A DNA stretch of 64,000 nucleotides from Aristolochia californica (GCA_029961685.1 JARWKL010000012.1:12617955-12681954); one strand, 5' to 3'; numbered from the stretch's first letter, positions 1-13,978 are shown. The notes: a model not told the origin generated them from the letters alone. A program made the numbers and translations.

Positions 1-348
1 AAAATTTTGAGTTTACGTATGGAAAAATTTAAAAAGATAACAAATGTAAGTAAAGAAAATTTGTTCACATACCAAAAATTAACAGAAAACTTTTGTTATC
101 CAAGTTGGGGAAATTCCACTAGTTCAACCCTAATTGCTTGGAATTTTACAAGAAAGAGATTTGTTCCACACGTGTTTTAAAAATGGATATGCAAGCTTGA
201 AACATGTTAAAGATGCAAATGACCTATGGATCAAAAGCTTTTAAAGAGAATAACATACGCTCATTAAATTCTCTAGTGAACGTGCCGTGGGATATTTACC
301 CGAGTCAAACAAGCCATTATTTTGCCCGTTTGCAAAAAGCTGACCTAA

Positions 349-364
349 CAATCATAGATGATTG
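349..364. other. Conserved 16-bp dyad, representative copy
   Basis: CAATCATAGATGATTG is two 7-bp inverted arms around a 2-bp centre. It is followed at a fixed distance by the type-specific end and is present in most monomers of all three types on both arms (as CAATCATCTATGATTG in the inverted array). It is one of the better conserved segments among types. No function is known to me. It could be a protein-binding dyad or simply conserved by homogenisation. Confidence 0.6.
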
Positions 365-2223
365 TAAAGTGATTTTTCATTCGTAACGGGCTATATTTAT
401 GTAAGAAATCACTTACGGATTGGGAGTCAACACTCAATAAAAAATCCCCCGCCTCCCCCTTTTCCCGACGATTGCAAAACCTGAGAACTAAAAACTGTAA
501 AGAGCTCACAATCCTGAAAAATCACAGACACTCTTTGGAATTATATCTCTCCACATTTGTGCATTGTGCATCTCCATTTTAGATATACACTTTTTTATTA
601 AATTAAAAATTTGAGTTCTCGTTCTCCCTTCATGCCGTAAACAAAAAAAGGTAAATAGATCACAAAAAAATGTAAATTTTAGAGTTTATGTATGGAAAAA
701 TATTAAAACATTAACAAATGTAAGTAATGAAAATTTATTCACACACCACAATTGAACACAAAATTTTTGTTATCCACGTTTCGGAAATTCCACTAGTTCA
801 ACCCTAATAGCTTGAAATTTTACAAGAAAGAGAATTCTTCCAGACGTGTTTTACAAATGGTTATGCATGCTTAAAACATGTTAAAGATGCAAATGACCTA
901 TGGATCCAAAGAGTTTAAGGAGAATAACAAACACTCATTAAATTTTGAAGTGAACGTGCGGCGAGATATTTACCCGAGTCAAATAAGCCATTATTTTGCC
1001 CGTTTTCAAAAAGTTGACCTAACAATCATAGATGATTGTAATGTGATTTATCATGAGTAACGGGCTATATTTTTGTAAGAAATGACATACGGATTGAGAG
1101 TCGACAGTCAGCTAAAAATACCACGCCTCCCCGTTTTCCCGATGATTGCAAAACCTGAGATACAAAAGCTAAAAAGATCTTAAATTCCCTAAAAATTACA
1201 AACACCCTTTGAAATTATCTCTCCCTACATTTGTGCATTGTGCATCTCCATTTTAGATGTTCACTTTTTTCTTAAATCGAAACTTTGAGTTTTCACTCTC
1301 CCTTCCTCCCCTAAACCAAAAAAGGCAAATAGATCACAACAAAATGAAAATTTTGAGTTTATGTATGGAAAAAATTTAAAAAAATAACAAATGTAAGTAA
1401 ATAAAATTTATTCACACACCAAAAATTAACACAAAACTTTTGTTATCCAAGTTTGGGAAATTCCACTAGTTCAACCCTAATAGCTTGGAATTTTACAAGA
1501 AAGAGATTTGTTCCACACGTGTTTTAAAAATGGATGTGCAAGCTTGAAACATGTTAAAGATGCAAATGATCTATGGATCCAAAGCTTTTAAAGAGAATAA
1601 CATACGCTCATTAAATTCTCTAGAGAACGTGCGGGGGGATATTTACCCGAGTCAAACAAGCCATTATTGTGCTTGTTTGCAAAAAGCTGACCTAACAATC
1701 ATAGATGATTGTAAAGTGATTTTTCATTCGTAACGGGCTATATTATTGTAAGAACTGACTTACGGATTGGGAGTCAACACTCAATTAAAAATCCCCCGCC
1801 TCCCCCTTTTCCCGACGAGTACAAAACCTGAGAACTAAAAACTGAAAAGAGCTTAAATTCCCTAAAAATTACAAACACTCATTGGAATTATCTCTCTCTA
1901 CATTTGTGCACTTTGCGTCTCCATTTTAGATGTACACTTTTTTCTTAAATGAAAACTTTGAGTTTTCTCTCTCCATTCATCCCGTAAACAAAAAAAAGGC
2001 AAACAGATCACAGCAAAATGAAAATTTTTGAGTTTATGTATGGAAAAAATTTAATACAATAACAAATGTAAGTAAAGAAAATTTATTCACACACCAAAAA
2101 TTAACACAACTTTTGTTATCCAAGTTAGGTAAATTCCACTAGATCAACCCTAATAGCTTGGAATTTTACAAGAAAGAGATTTGTTCCACACGTGCTTTAA
2201 AAATGGATATGCAAGCTTGAAAC

Positions 2224-3227
2224 ATGTTAAAGATGCAAATGACCTATGGATCCAAAGCTTTTAAAGAGAATAACATACGCTCATTAAATTCTCTAGTGAA
2301 CGTGCGGTTGGATATTTACACGAGTCAAACAAGCCATTATTTTGCCCTTTTGCAAAAAGCTGACCTAACAATCATAGATGATTGTAAAGTGATTTTTCAT
2401 TCGTAACGGGCTATATCATTGTAAGAAATCAATTACAGATTGGGAGTCAACACTTAATTAAAAATCCCCCGCCTCCCCCTTTTCCCGACGATTGCAAAAT
2501 CTGAGAACTAAAAACTGAAAAGAGCTCACAATCCTTAAAAATCACAGACAGTCTTTGGAATTATATCTCTCCACATTTGTGCATTGTGCATCTCCATTTT
2601 AGATGTACACTTTTTTATTAAATCAAAACTTTGAGTTTTCGTTCTCCCTTCATGCCGTAAACAAAAAAATGTAAATTTTAGAGTTTATGTATGGAAAAAA
2701 ATTAAAACATTAACAAATGTAAGTAAAGAAAATTTATTTACACACCACAATTGAAATAACATACGGATTGGGAGTCTACAGTCAGTTAAAAATACCACGC
2801 CTCCCCATTTTCCCAACGATTGCATAACCTGAGATACAAAAACTAAAAAGATCTTACAATCCCTAAAAATTACAAACACTCTTAGGAATTATCTCTCCCT
2901 ACATTTGTGCATTGTGGATCTCCATTTAGATGTACACTATTTTCGTAAATCAAAACTTTGAGTTTTCGCTCGCTCTCCCATCATCCCGTAAACCAAAAAA
3001 GTCAAATAGATCGCAACAAAATGAAAATTTTAGAGTTTATGTGTGAAAAAAATTAAAACAATAACAAATGTAAGTATAGAAAATTTACTCACACACCACA
3101 AATGAACACAAAAGTTTTGTTTTCCAAGTTTGAGAAATTCCACTAGTTCAACCCTAATTGCATGGAATTTTAAAAGAAAGAGATTTCTTCTACATGTGTC
3201 TTAAAAATGGATATGCATGCTTGAAAC
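2224..3227 (+). repeat. Type A monomer followed by a B monomer lacking about half
   Basis: The spacing from 2,224 to the C anchor at 3,228 is 1,004 bp instead of about 1,347. The B approach ends at ACCACAATTGAA near 2,755 and continues directly as ATAACATACGGATTGGG, which belongs in a B tail. The B anchor and body are missing, about 340 bp. Both sides share GAA at the join. The same join occurs in copy 2 near 20,126 (segment 19,595-20,598), so the deletion is older than the duplication. Confidence 0.85.
2466..2487 (-). other. Conserved C-rich/G-rich box, representative copy
   Basis: In an otherwise AT-rich monomer, each tail has a short pyrimidine box. In A it is CCCCCGCCTCCCCCTTTTCC; in B it is CACGCCTCCCCGTTTTCCCG. 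On the opposite strand this is a row of G runs (GGG, A4, GGGGG, A, GG, C, GGGGG). It could form a G-quadruplex with at least two tetrads. Formation is an inference from base composition only. Confidence 0.5.
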
Positions 3228-4549
3228 ATGTTAAAGATGCAAATGACCTATGGATCCAAAGCTTTTAAAGAGAATAACAAACGCTCATTAAATTCTCTAT
3301 GAACGTGCGGTGGGATATTTACCAGAATCAAACTAGCCATTATTTTGCCCGTTCACAAAAAGCTTACCTAACAATCATAGATGATTGTGAAGTGATTTAT
3401 CATCCATAACGGGCTTTAATTTTATAAGAAATGACTTACGGATTGGGAGTCAACGCTCAGTTAAAAACACCCCGCCTCCCCCTTTTCCCGACGATTGCAA
3501 AACCTGAGATATAAAAACTAAAAAGAACTTAAATTCCCTAAAAATTACAGACACTCATTGGAATTATCTCTCTCTACATTTGTGCACTTTGCGTCTCCAT
3601 TTTAGATGTACACTTTTTTCTTAAATGAAAACTTTGAGTTTTCTCTCTCCTTTCATCCAGTAAAAAAAAAAAGGCAAACAGATCACAGCAAAATGAAAAT
3701 TTTTCAGTTTATGTATGGAAAAAAGTTAAAACAATAACAAATGTAAGTAAAGAAAATTTATTCACACACCAAAAAATAACACAAAACTTTTGTTATCCAA
3801 GTTAGGGAAATTGCACTAGATCAACCCTAATAGCTTGGAATTTTACTAGAAAGAGATTTGTTCCACACGTGCTTTAAAAATGGATATGCAAGCTTGAAAC
3901 ATGTTAAAGATGAAAATGACCTATGGATCCAAAGCCTTTAAAGAGAATAACATACGCTCATTAAGTTCTCTAGTGAACGTGCGGTTGGATATTTACCCGA
4001 GTCAAACAAGATATTATTTTGCCCTTTTGCAAAAAGCTGACCTAACAATCATAGATGATTGTAAAGTGATTTTTCATTCGTAACGGGCTATATCATTGTA
4101 AGAAATGACTTAAGGATTGGGAGTCAACACTCAATTAAAAATCCCCCGCCTCCCCCTTTTCCCGATGATTGCAAAACCTGAGAACTAAAAACTGAAAAGA
4201 GCTCACAATCCTTAAAAATCACAGACACTTTTTGGAATTATATCTCTCCACATTTGTGCATTGTGCATCTCCATTTTAGATGTACACTTTATTATTAAAT
4301 CAAAACTTTGAGTTTTCGTTCTCCCTTCTGCCGTAAACAAAAAAATGTAAATTTTAGAGTTTATGTATGGAAAAAAATTAAAACATTAACAAATGTAAGT
4401 AAAAAAATTTATTCACACACCACAATTGAACAATATTTTTGTTATCCTGTGTTTGGAAATTCCACTAGTTCAACCCTAATAGCTTGAAATTTTACAAGAA
4501 AGAAAATTCTTCTAGACGTGTTTTAAAAATGGATATGCATGCTTGAAAC

Positions 4550-5895
4550 ATGTTAAAGATGCAAATGACCTATGGATCCAAAGCTTTTAAAGAGAATAAC
4601 AAACGCTCATTAAATTCTAAATGAACGTGCGATGGGATATTTACCAGAATCAAACTAGCCATTATTTTGCACGTTCACAAAAAGCTTACCTAACAATCAT
4701 AGATGATTCTAAATTGATTTATCATCCGTAACGGACTATATTTTTGTAAGAAATGACTTACGAATTGGGAGTCAGCACTCAGTTAAAAACATCCGGCCTC
4801 CCCCTTTTCCCGACGATTGCAAAACCTGGGATATAAAAACTAAAAAGAGCTTAAATTCCCTAAAAATTATAAACACTCATTGGAATTATCTCTCTCTGCA
4901 TTTGTGCACTGTGTGTCTCCATTTTAGATATACACTTTTTTCTTAAATGAAAACTTTGAGTTTTTTCTCTCCCTTCATCCCGTAAACAAAAAAAGGCAAA
5001 TAGATCACATCAAAATAAAAAATTTTGAGTTTATGTATGGAAAAATTTTAAAACAATAACAAATGTAAGTAAAGAAAAGTTATTCACACACCAAAAATTA
5101 ACACAAAACTTTTGTTGTCCAAGTTTGGGAAATTCCACTAGTTCAACCTTAATAGCTTGGAATTTTACAAGAAAGAGATTTGTTCCACACGTGTTTTAAA
5201 AATGGATATGCATGCTTGAAACATGTTAAAGATGCAAATGACCTATGGATCCAAAGCTTTTAAAGAGAATAACAAACGCTCATTAAATTCTAAATGAACG
5301 TGCGATGGGACATTTACCAGAATCAAACTAGCCATTATTTTGCCCGTTCACAAAAAGCTTACCTAACAATCATAGATGATTGTAAAGTGATTTATCATCC
5401 GTAACGGGCTATATTTTTGTAAGAAATGACTTACGGATTGGGAGTCAACACACAGTTAAAAACACCCCGCCTCCCCCTTTTCCCGACGATTGCAAAACCT
5501 GAGATATAAAAACTAAAAAGAGCATAAATTCCCTAAAAATTACAGACACTCATTGGAATTATCTCTCCCTACATTTGTGCACTGTGCGTCTCCATTTTAG
5601 ATGTACACTTTTTTCTTAAATGAAAACTTTGAGTTTTCTCTCTACCTTCATCCCGTAAACAAAAAAAGGCAAATAGATCACAGCAAAATGAAAATTTTTG
5701 AGTTTATATATGGAAAAAATTTATAACAATAACAAATGTAAGTAAAGAAAATTTATTCACACACCAAAAATTAACACAAAACTTTTGTTATCCAAGTTTG
5801 GGAAATTCCACTAGTTCAACCCTAATAGCTTGGAATTTTACAAGAAAGAGATTTGTTCCACACGTGTTTAAAAAATGGATATGCAAGCTTGAAAC
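4550..5895 (+). repeat. Two adjacent chimeric monomers with shared C-type bodies
   Basis: The anchors at 4,550 and 5,223 are approached by a B-type head (GAAATTTTACAAGAAAG, TTCTAGACG) and an A-type head (TTGTTCCACACG) respectively, yet both carry a C body. Both have the private form TCTAAATGAACGTGCGATGGG instead of TCTCAATGAACGTGCGGTGGG. Adjacent monomers sharing a private body behind different heads fits local conversion or slippage. The same pair is present in copy 2 at about 21,921-23,266. Confidence 0.78.
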
Positions 5896-7245
5896 ATGTT
5901 AAAGATGCAAATGACCTATGGATCCAAAGCTTTTAAAGAGAATAACATACGCTAATTAAATTCTCTAGTGAACGTTCCGTGGGATATTTACCCGAATCAA
6001 ACAAGCCATTATTTTGCCCGTTTGCAAAAAGCTGACCTAACAATCATAGAAGATTGTAAAGTAATTTTTCATTCGTAACAGGTTATATTAATGTAAGAAA
6101 TGACTTACGCATTGGGAGTCAACACTCAATTAAAAATCCCCCGCCTCCCCCTTTTCCCGACGATTGCAAAACCTGAGAACTAAAAACTGAAAAGAGCTCA
6201 CAATCCTGAAAAATCACAGACACTCTTTGGAATTATATCTCTCCACATTTGTACATTGTGCATCTCTATTTTAGATGTACACTTGTTTATTAAATCAAAA
6301 CTTTGAGTTTTCGTTCTCCCTTCATGCCGTAAACAAAAAAAGGTAAATAGATCACAAAAAAGCTTAAATTTTAGAGTTTATGTATGGAAAAAAAATAAAA
6401 CATTAACAAATGTAAGTAATTTTAGAGTTTATTCACACACCACAATTGAACACAAAATTTTTGTTATCCAAGTTTAGGAAATTCCACTAGTTCAACCCTA
6501 ATAGCTTGAAATTTTACAAGAAAGAGAATTCTTCTAGACGTGTTTTAAAAATGGATATGCATTCTTTAAACTTGTTAAAGATGCAAATGACCTATGGATA
6601 CAAAGCTTTTAATGATAATAAGAAACACTCATTAAATTCTGAAGTGAACGTGCGGCGGGATATTTACCCGAATCAAACAAGCCATTATTTTGCCCGTTTT
6701 CAAAAAGCTGACCTAACAATCATAGATGATTGTAATGTGATTTATTATGAGTAACGGGTTCTATTTTTGTAAAAAATGACATACAGATTGGGAGTCAACA
6801 GTCAATTAAAAATACCACGCCTCCCCGTTTTCCCGATGATTGCAAAACCTGAGATACAAAAGCTAAAAAGATCTTACAATCCCTAAAACTTACAAACACC
6901 CTTTGGAATTATCTCTCCCTACATTTGTGCATTGTGCATCTCCATTTTAGATGTACACTTTTTTCTTAAATCAAAACTTTGAGTTTTCGCTCTCCCTTCA
7001 TCCCGTAAACTAAAAAAGGAAAATAGATCACAACAAAATGAAAATTTTAGAGTTTTTGTGTGAAAAAAAATTGTAACAATAACAAATGTAAGTATAGAAA
7101 ATTTACTCACACACCACAAATGAACAGAAAAGTTTTGTTTTCCAAGTTTGAGAAATTCCACTAGTTCAACCTTAATTGCATGGAATTTTACAAGAAAGAG
7201 ATTTCTTCCACACGTGTTTTAAAAATGGATATGCATGCTTGAAAC

Positions 7246-7918
7246 ATGTCAAAGATGCAAATGACCTATGGATCCAAAGCTTCTAAAGAGAATAACAAAC
7301 GCTCTTTAAATTCTCAATGAACGTGTGGAGGGATATTTACTAGAATCAAACTAGCCATTATTTTTCCCCCTCACAAAAAGCTTACCTAACAATCATAGAT
7401 GATTGTAATGTCATTTATCAAGAGTAATGGGCTATATTTTTGTAAGAAATGACGTATGGATTGGGAGTCAACAGTCAGTTAAAAATACCACGCCTCCCTG
7501 TTTTCCCGACGATTGCAAAACCTTAGATACAAAAACTAAAAAGATCTTACAATCCCTAAAAATTACAAACACTCTGAGGAATTATCTCTCCATACATTTG
7601 TGCATTGTGCATCTCCATTTTAGATGTACACTTTTTTCTTAAATCAAAACTTTGAGTTTTCGCTCTCCCTTCATCCCGTAAACCAAAAAATGCACATAGA
7701 TCACAACAAAATGAAAATTTTAGAGTTTATGTGTGAAAAAAAATTAAAACAATAACAAATGTAAGTATAGAAAATTTACTCACACACCACAAATGAACAC
7801 AAAAGTTTTGTTTTCCAAGTTTGAGAAATTCCACTAGTTCAACCCTAATTGCATGGAATTTTAAAAGAAAGAGATTTCTTCTACATGTGTCTTAAAAATG
7901 GATATGCATGCTTGAAAC
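7246..7918 (+). repeat. C/B chimeric monomer
   Basis: The C-type approach and body (TCTCAATGAACGTGTGGAGG, ACTAGAATCAAACTAGCC) change between about 7,385 and 7,412 into a B end (GTAATGTCATTTATCAAGAG) and a B tail (ACAGTCAGTTAAAAATACC). The following monomer at 7,919 is again C. The change falls in or next to the conserved CAATCATAGATGATTG dyad. The copy-2 counterpart starts at 24,617. Confidence 0.82.
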
Positions 7919-9941
7919 ATGTTAAAGATGCAAATGACCTATGGATCCAAAGCTTTTAAAGAGAATAACAAACGCTCAATAAATTCTCAATGAATGTGCG
8001 GTGGGATATTGACATGAATCAAACTATCCATTATTTTGCCCGTTCACAAAAAGCTTACCTAACAATCATAGATGATTGTAAAGTGATTTATCATCCGTAA
8101 CGGGCTATATTTTTGTAAGAAATGACTTACGGATTGGGAGTCAACACTCAGTTAAAAACACCCCGCCTCCCTCTTTTTTCCCGACGATTGCAAAACCTGA
8201 GATAAAAACGAAAAAGTGCTTAAATTCCCTAAAAATTACAGACACTCATTGGAATTATCTCTCTCTACATTTGTGCACCGTGCGTCTCCATTTTAGATGT
8301 ACTCTTTTTTCTTAAATGAAAACTTTTGAGTTTTCTCTCTCCCTTCATCCCGTAAACAAAAAAAGGCAAACAGATCACAGCAAAATGAAAATTTTTGAGT
8401 TTATGTATGGAAAAAATTTAAAACAATAACAAATGTAAGTAAAGAAAATTTATTCACACACCAAAAATTAACACAAAACTTTTGTTATCCAAGTTAGGGA
8501 AATTCCACTAGTTCAACCCGAACAGCTTGGAATTTTACAAGAAAGAGATTTGTTCCACATGTGTTTTAAAAATGGATATGCAAGCTTGAAACATGTTAAA
8601 GATGCAAATGACCTATGGATCCAAAGCTTTTAAAGAGAATAACATACGCTCATTAAATTCTCTAGTGAACGTGCGGTTGGATATTTACCCGAGTCAAACA
8701 AGCCATTATTTTGCCCGTTTGCAAAAAACTGACCTAACAATCATAGATGATTGTAAAGTGATTTTTCATTCGTAACGGGCTATATTATTGTAAGAAATGA
8801 CTTACGCATTGGGAGTCAACAGTCAATTAAAAATCCCCCGCCTCCCCCTTTTCCCGACGATTGCAAAACCTGAGAACTAAAAACTGAAAAGAGCTAACAA
8901 TCCTAAAAAATCACAGACACTCTTTGGAATTATATCTCTCCACACTTGTGCATTGTGCTTCTCCATTTTAGATGTACAATTTTTTATTAAATCAAAACTT
9001 TGAGTTTTCGTTCTCCCTTCATGCCATAAACAAAAAAAAGGTAAATAGATCACAAAAAAATGTAAATTTTAGAGTTTATGTATGGAAAAAAACTAAAACA
9101 TTAACAAATGTAAGTAATGAAAATTTATTCACACACCACAATTGAACACAAAATTTTTGTTATCCAAGTTTGGGAAATTCCACTAGTTCAACCCTAATAA
9201 CTTGAAATTTTACAAGAAAGAGAATTCTTCTAGACATGTTTTAAAAATGGATATGCATGCTTGAAACATGTTAAAAATGCAAATGACCTATGGATCCAAA
9301 GCGTTTAATGAGAATAACAAACACTCATTAAATTCTGAAGTGAACGTGCGGCGGGATATTTACCCGAGTCAAACAAGCCATTATTTGGCCCGTTTTCAAA
9401 AAGCTGACCTAACAATCATAGGTGATTCTAATGTGATTTATCATGAGTAACGGGTTATATTTTTTTAAGAAATGACATACGGACTGGGAGTCAACAGTCA
9501 GTTAAAAATACCACGCCTCCCCGTTTTCCCGATGATTGCAAAACCTGAGATACAAAAGCTAAAAAGATCTTACAATCCCTAAAACTTACAAACACCCTTT
9601 GGAATTATCTCTCCCTACATTTGTGCATTGTGCATCTCCATTTTAGATGTACACTTTTTTCTTAAATCAAAACTTTGAGTTTTCGCTCTCCCTTCATCCC
9701 GTAAACAAAAAAAGGCAAATAGATCACAACAAAATGAAAATTTTAGAGTTTATCTGTGAAAAAAAATTATAACAATAACAAATGTAAGTATAGAAAATTT
9801 ACTCACACACCACAATTAAACAGAAAAGTTTTGTTTACCAAGTTTGAGAAATTCCACTAGTTCAACCCTAATTGCATGGAATTTTACAAGAAAGAGATTT
9901 CTTCCACACGTGTTTTAAAAAAGGATATGCATGCTTGAAAC

Positions 9942-10611
9942 ATGTCAAAGATGCAAATGACCTATGGATCCAAAGCTTTTAATGAGAATAACAAACACTC
10001 ATTAAATTTCTGAAGTGAACGTGCGGCGGGATATTTACCTGAGTCAAACAAACCATTATTTTGCCCGTTTTCAAAAAGCTGACCTAACAATCATAGATGA
10101 TTGTAATGTGATTTATCATGAGTAACGGGCTATTTTTTTGTAAGAAATGACATACGGATTGGGAGTCAACAGTCAGTAATACCACGCCTCCCCGTTTTCC
10201 CGACGATTGCAAAACTTGAGATACAAAAACTACAAAGATCTTACAATCCCTAAAAATTACAAACACTCTAAGGAATTATCTCTCCCTAAATTTGTGCATT
10301 GTGCATCTCCATTTTAGAAGTACACTTTTTTCCTAAATCAAAACTTTGAGTTTTCGCTCTCCCTTCATCCTGTAAACCAAAAAAGGCAAATAGATCACAA
10401 AAAAATGACAATTTTAGAGTTTATGTGTGAAAAAAAATTATAACAATAACAAATGTAAGTATAGAAAATTTACTCACACACCACAAATGAACACAAAAGT
10501 TTTGTTTTCCAAGTTTGAGAAATTCCACAAGTTCAACCCTAATTGCATGGAATTTTACAAGAAAGAGATTTCTTCCACACGTGTTTAAAAAAGGATATGC
10601 ATGCTTGAAAC
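9942..10611 (+). repeat. C-head/B-body chimeric monomer
   Basis: A C-type approach (TTGCATGGAATTTTACAAG, TTCTTCCACACG, ATGTCAAAGATGC) leads into AAGCTTTTAATGAGAATAA and then the B body with TTTCTGAAGTGAACG, which carries one extra T. The head-to-body change is therefore between about 9,975 and 9,990. The tail is B, but TCAGTAATACC has lost AAAA-type bases seen elsewhere. The copy-2 counterpart starts at 27,313. Confidence 0.78.
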
Positions 10612-11285
10612 ATGTCAAAGATTCAAATGACCTATGGATCCAAAGCTTTTAAAGAGAATAACAAACGCTCATTAAATTCTCAATGAACGTACGGTGGGAT
10701 ATTTACCAGAATCAAACTAGCCATTATTTTGCCCGTTCTCAAAAAGCTTACCTAACCATCATAGATCATTGTAAAGTGATTTATCATCCATAACGGGCTA
10801 TATTTTTGTAACAAATGACTTGCGGATTGGGAGTCAACACTCAGTTAAAAACACCCCGCCTCCCCCTTTTCCCGACGATTGCAAAATCTGGGATATAAAA
10901 ACTAAAAAGAGCTTAAATTCTCTAAAAATTGAAGACACTCATTGGAATTATCTCTCTCTACATTTGTGCACTGTGCGTCTCCATTTTAGATGTACATTTT
11001 TTTCTTAAATGAAAACTTTTAAGTTTTCTCTCTCCCTTCATCCTGTAAACAAAAACACGCAAACATATCACAGCAAAATGAAAATTTTTGAGTTGATGTA
11101 TGGAAAAAATTTAAAACAATAACAAATGTAAGTAAAGAAAATTTATTCACACACCAAAAATTAACACAAAACTTTTGTTATCCAAGTTAGGGAAATTCCA
11201 CTAGTTCAACCCTAATAGCTTGGAATTTTACAAGAAAGAGATTTGTTCCACACGTGTTTTAAAAATGGATATGCAAGCTTGAAAC

Positions 11286-11958
11286 ATGTTAAAGATGCAA
11301 ATGACCTATGGATCCAAAGCTTTTAAAGAGAATAACATACGCTCATTAAATTCTCAATGAACGTGCGGTGGGATATTTACCAGAATCAAACTAGCCATTA
11401 TTTTGCCCGTTCACAAAAAGCTTACCTAACAATCATAGCTGATTGTAAAGTGATTTATCATCCGTAATGGGCCATATTTTTGTAAGAAATGACTTACGGA
11501 TTGGGAGTCAACACTCAGTTAAAAACACCCCGCCTCCCCCTTTTCCCGACGATTGCAAAACCTGAGATATAAAAACTAAAAAGGGCTTAAATTCCCTAAA
11601 AATTGTAGACACTCATTGGTGTTATCTCTCTCTACATTTGTGCACTGTGCGTCTCCATTTTAGATGTATACTTTTTTCTTAAATGAAAACTTTGAGTTTT
11701 CCCTCTCCCTTCATCCCGTAAACAAAAAAAGGCAAACAGATCACAGCAAAATAAAAAGTTTTGAGTTTATGTATGGAAAAAATTTAAAACAATAACAAAT
11801 GTAAGTAAAGAAAATTTAGTCACACACCAAAAATTAACACAAAACTTTTGTTATCCAAGTTAGGGAAATTCCACTAGTTCAACCCTAATAGCTTGGAATT
11901 TTACAAGAAAGAGATTTGTTCCACACGTGTTTTAAAAATGGATATGCAATCTTGAAAC
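11286..11958 (+). repeat. A-head/C-body chimeric monomer
   Basis: The approach and first bases are A type (TTGTTCCACACG, GCAAGCTTGAAAC, ACATACGCTCATTAAATTCTC). The sequence then becomes C (AATGAACGTGCGGTGG, ACCAGAATC). The switch lies near 11,350-11,356. Copy 2 carries the same chimera from 28,657. Confidence 0.8.
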
Positions 11959-13306
11959 ATGTTAAAGATGCAAATGACCTATGGATCCAAAGCTTTTAAA
12001 GAGAATAATATATGCTCATTAAATTCTCTAGTGAACGTGCGGTTGGATATTTACCCGAGTCAAACAAGCCATTATTTTGCCCGTTTGCAAAAAGCTGACC
12101 TAACAATCATAGATGATTGTAAATTGATTTTTCATTCGTAACGGGCTATATTATTGTAATAAATGACTTACGGATTGGGATTCAACACTCAATTAAAAAT
12201 CCCCCGCCTCCCCCTTTTCCCGACGATTGCAAAACCTGAGAACTAAAAACTGAAAAGAGCTCACAATCCTGAAAAATCACAGACACTCTTTGGAATTATA
12301 TCTCTCCACATTTGTGCATTGTGCATCTCCATTTTAGATGTACACTTTTTTAATAAATCTAAACTTTGATTTTTTGTTCTCCCTTCATGCCGTAAACAAA
12401 AAAAGGTAAATAGATCACAAAAAAATGTAAATTTTAGAGTTTATGTATGGAAAATAATTAAAACATTAACAAATGTAAGTAATGAAAATTTATTCACACA
12501 CCACAATTGAACACAAAATTTTTGTTATCCAAGTTTGGGAAATTCCACTAGTTCAACCCTAATAGCTTGAAATTTTACAAGAAAGAGAATTCTTCTAGAC
12601 GTGTTTTAAAAATGGATATGCATGCTTGAAACATGTTAAAGATGCAAATGACCTATGGATCCAAAGCGTTTAATGAGAATAACAAACACTCATAAAATTC
12701 TGAAGTGAACGTGCGGCGGGATATTTACCCGAGTCAAACAAGCCATTATTTTGCCCGTTTTTAAAAAGCTGACCTAACAATCATAGATGATTGTAATGTG
12801 ATTTATCATGAGTAACGGGTCATATTTTTGTAAGAAATGACATACGGATTGGGAGTCAATAGTAAATTAAAAATACCACGCCTCCCCGTTTTTCCAATGA
12901 TTGCAAAACCTGAGATACAAAAACTAAAAGGATCTTACAATCCCTAAAACTTACAAACACCCTTTGGAATTATCTCTCCCTAAATTTGTGCATTGTGCAT
13001 CTCCATTTTAGATGTACACTTTTTTCTTAAATCAAAACTTTGAGTTTTCGCTCTCCCTTCATCCCGTAAACCAAAAAAGGCAAATAGATCACAACAAAAT
13101 GAAAATTTTACAGTTTATGTGTGAAAAAAAATTATAACAATAACAAATGTAAGTATAGAAAATTTACTCACACCCCGCAAATGAACACAAAAGTTTTGTT
13201 TTCCAAGTTTGAGAAATTCCACTAGTTCAACCCTAATTGCATGGAATTTTACAAGAAAGAGATTTCTACTACACGTGTTTTAAAAATGGATATGCATGTT
13301 TGAAAC

Positions 13307-13978
13307 CTAGCAAAGCTGCAAATCACCTATGGATCCAAATCTTTTAAAGAGAATAACAAACGCTCTTTAAATTCTCAATGAACGTGCGGTGGGATATTTA
13401 CCAGAATCAAACTAGCCATTATTTTGCCCGTTCACAAAAGCTTACCTAACAATCATAGATGATTGTAATGTGATTTATCATGAGTAACGAGCTATATTTT
13501 TGTGAGAAATGACATACGGATTGGGAGTCAACTGCCAGTTAAAAATACCACGCCTCCCCGTTTTCCCGACGATTGCAAAACCTGAGATACAAAAACTAAA
13601 AAGATCTTACAATCCCTAAAAATTACAAACACTCTTAGGAATTATGTCTCCATACATTTGTGCATTGTGCTTCTCCATTTTAGATGTACACTTTTTTCTT
13701 AAATCAAAACTATGAGTTTTCGTTCTCCCTTCATGCCGTAAACAAAAAAAGGAAAATAGATCACAAAAAAATGTACATTTTAGAGTTTATGTATGGAAAA
13801 AAATTAAAACATTAACAAATGTAAGTAATGAAAATTTATTCACACACCACAATTGAACACAAAACTTTTGTTATCCAAGTTTGGGAAATTCCACTAGTTC
13901 AACCCTAATAGCTTGAAAATTTACAAGAAGGAGAATTCTTCTAGACGTGTTTTAAAAATGGATATGTATGCCTGAAAC
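13307..13978 (+). repeat. C/B chimeric monomer with damaged anchor
   Basis: The anchor reads CCTAGCAAAGCTGCAAATC rather than CATGTCAAAGATGCAAATG. The body is C and the end is B (GTAATGTGATTTATCATGAG), with TTTTGTGAGAAATGACATAC and GCCAGTTAAAAATACC in the tail. The monomer at 40,317 shares TTTTGTGAGAAATG and GCCAGTT, so the two chimeras probably have one origin. Confidence 0.8.
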
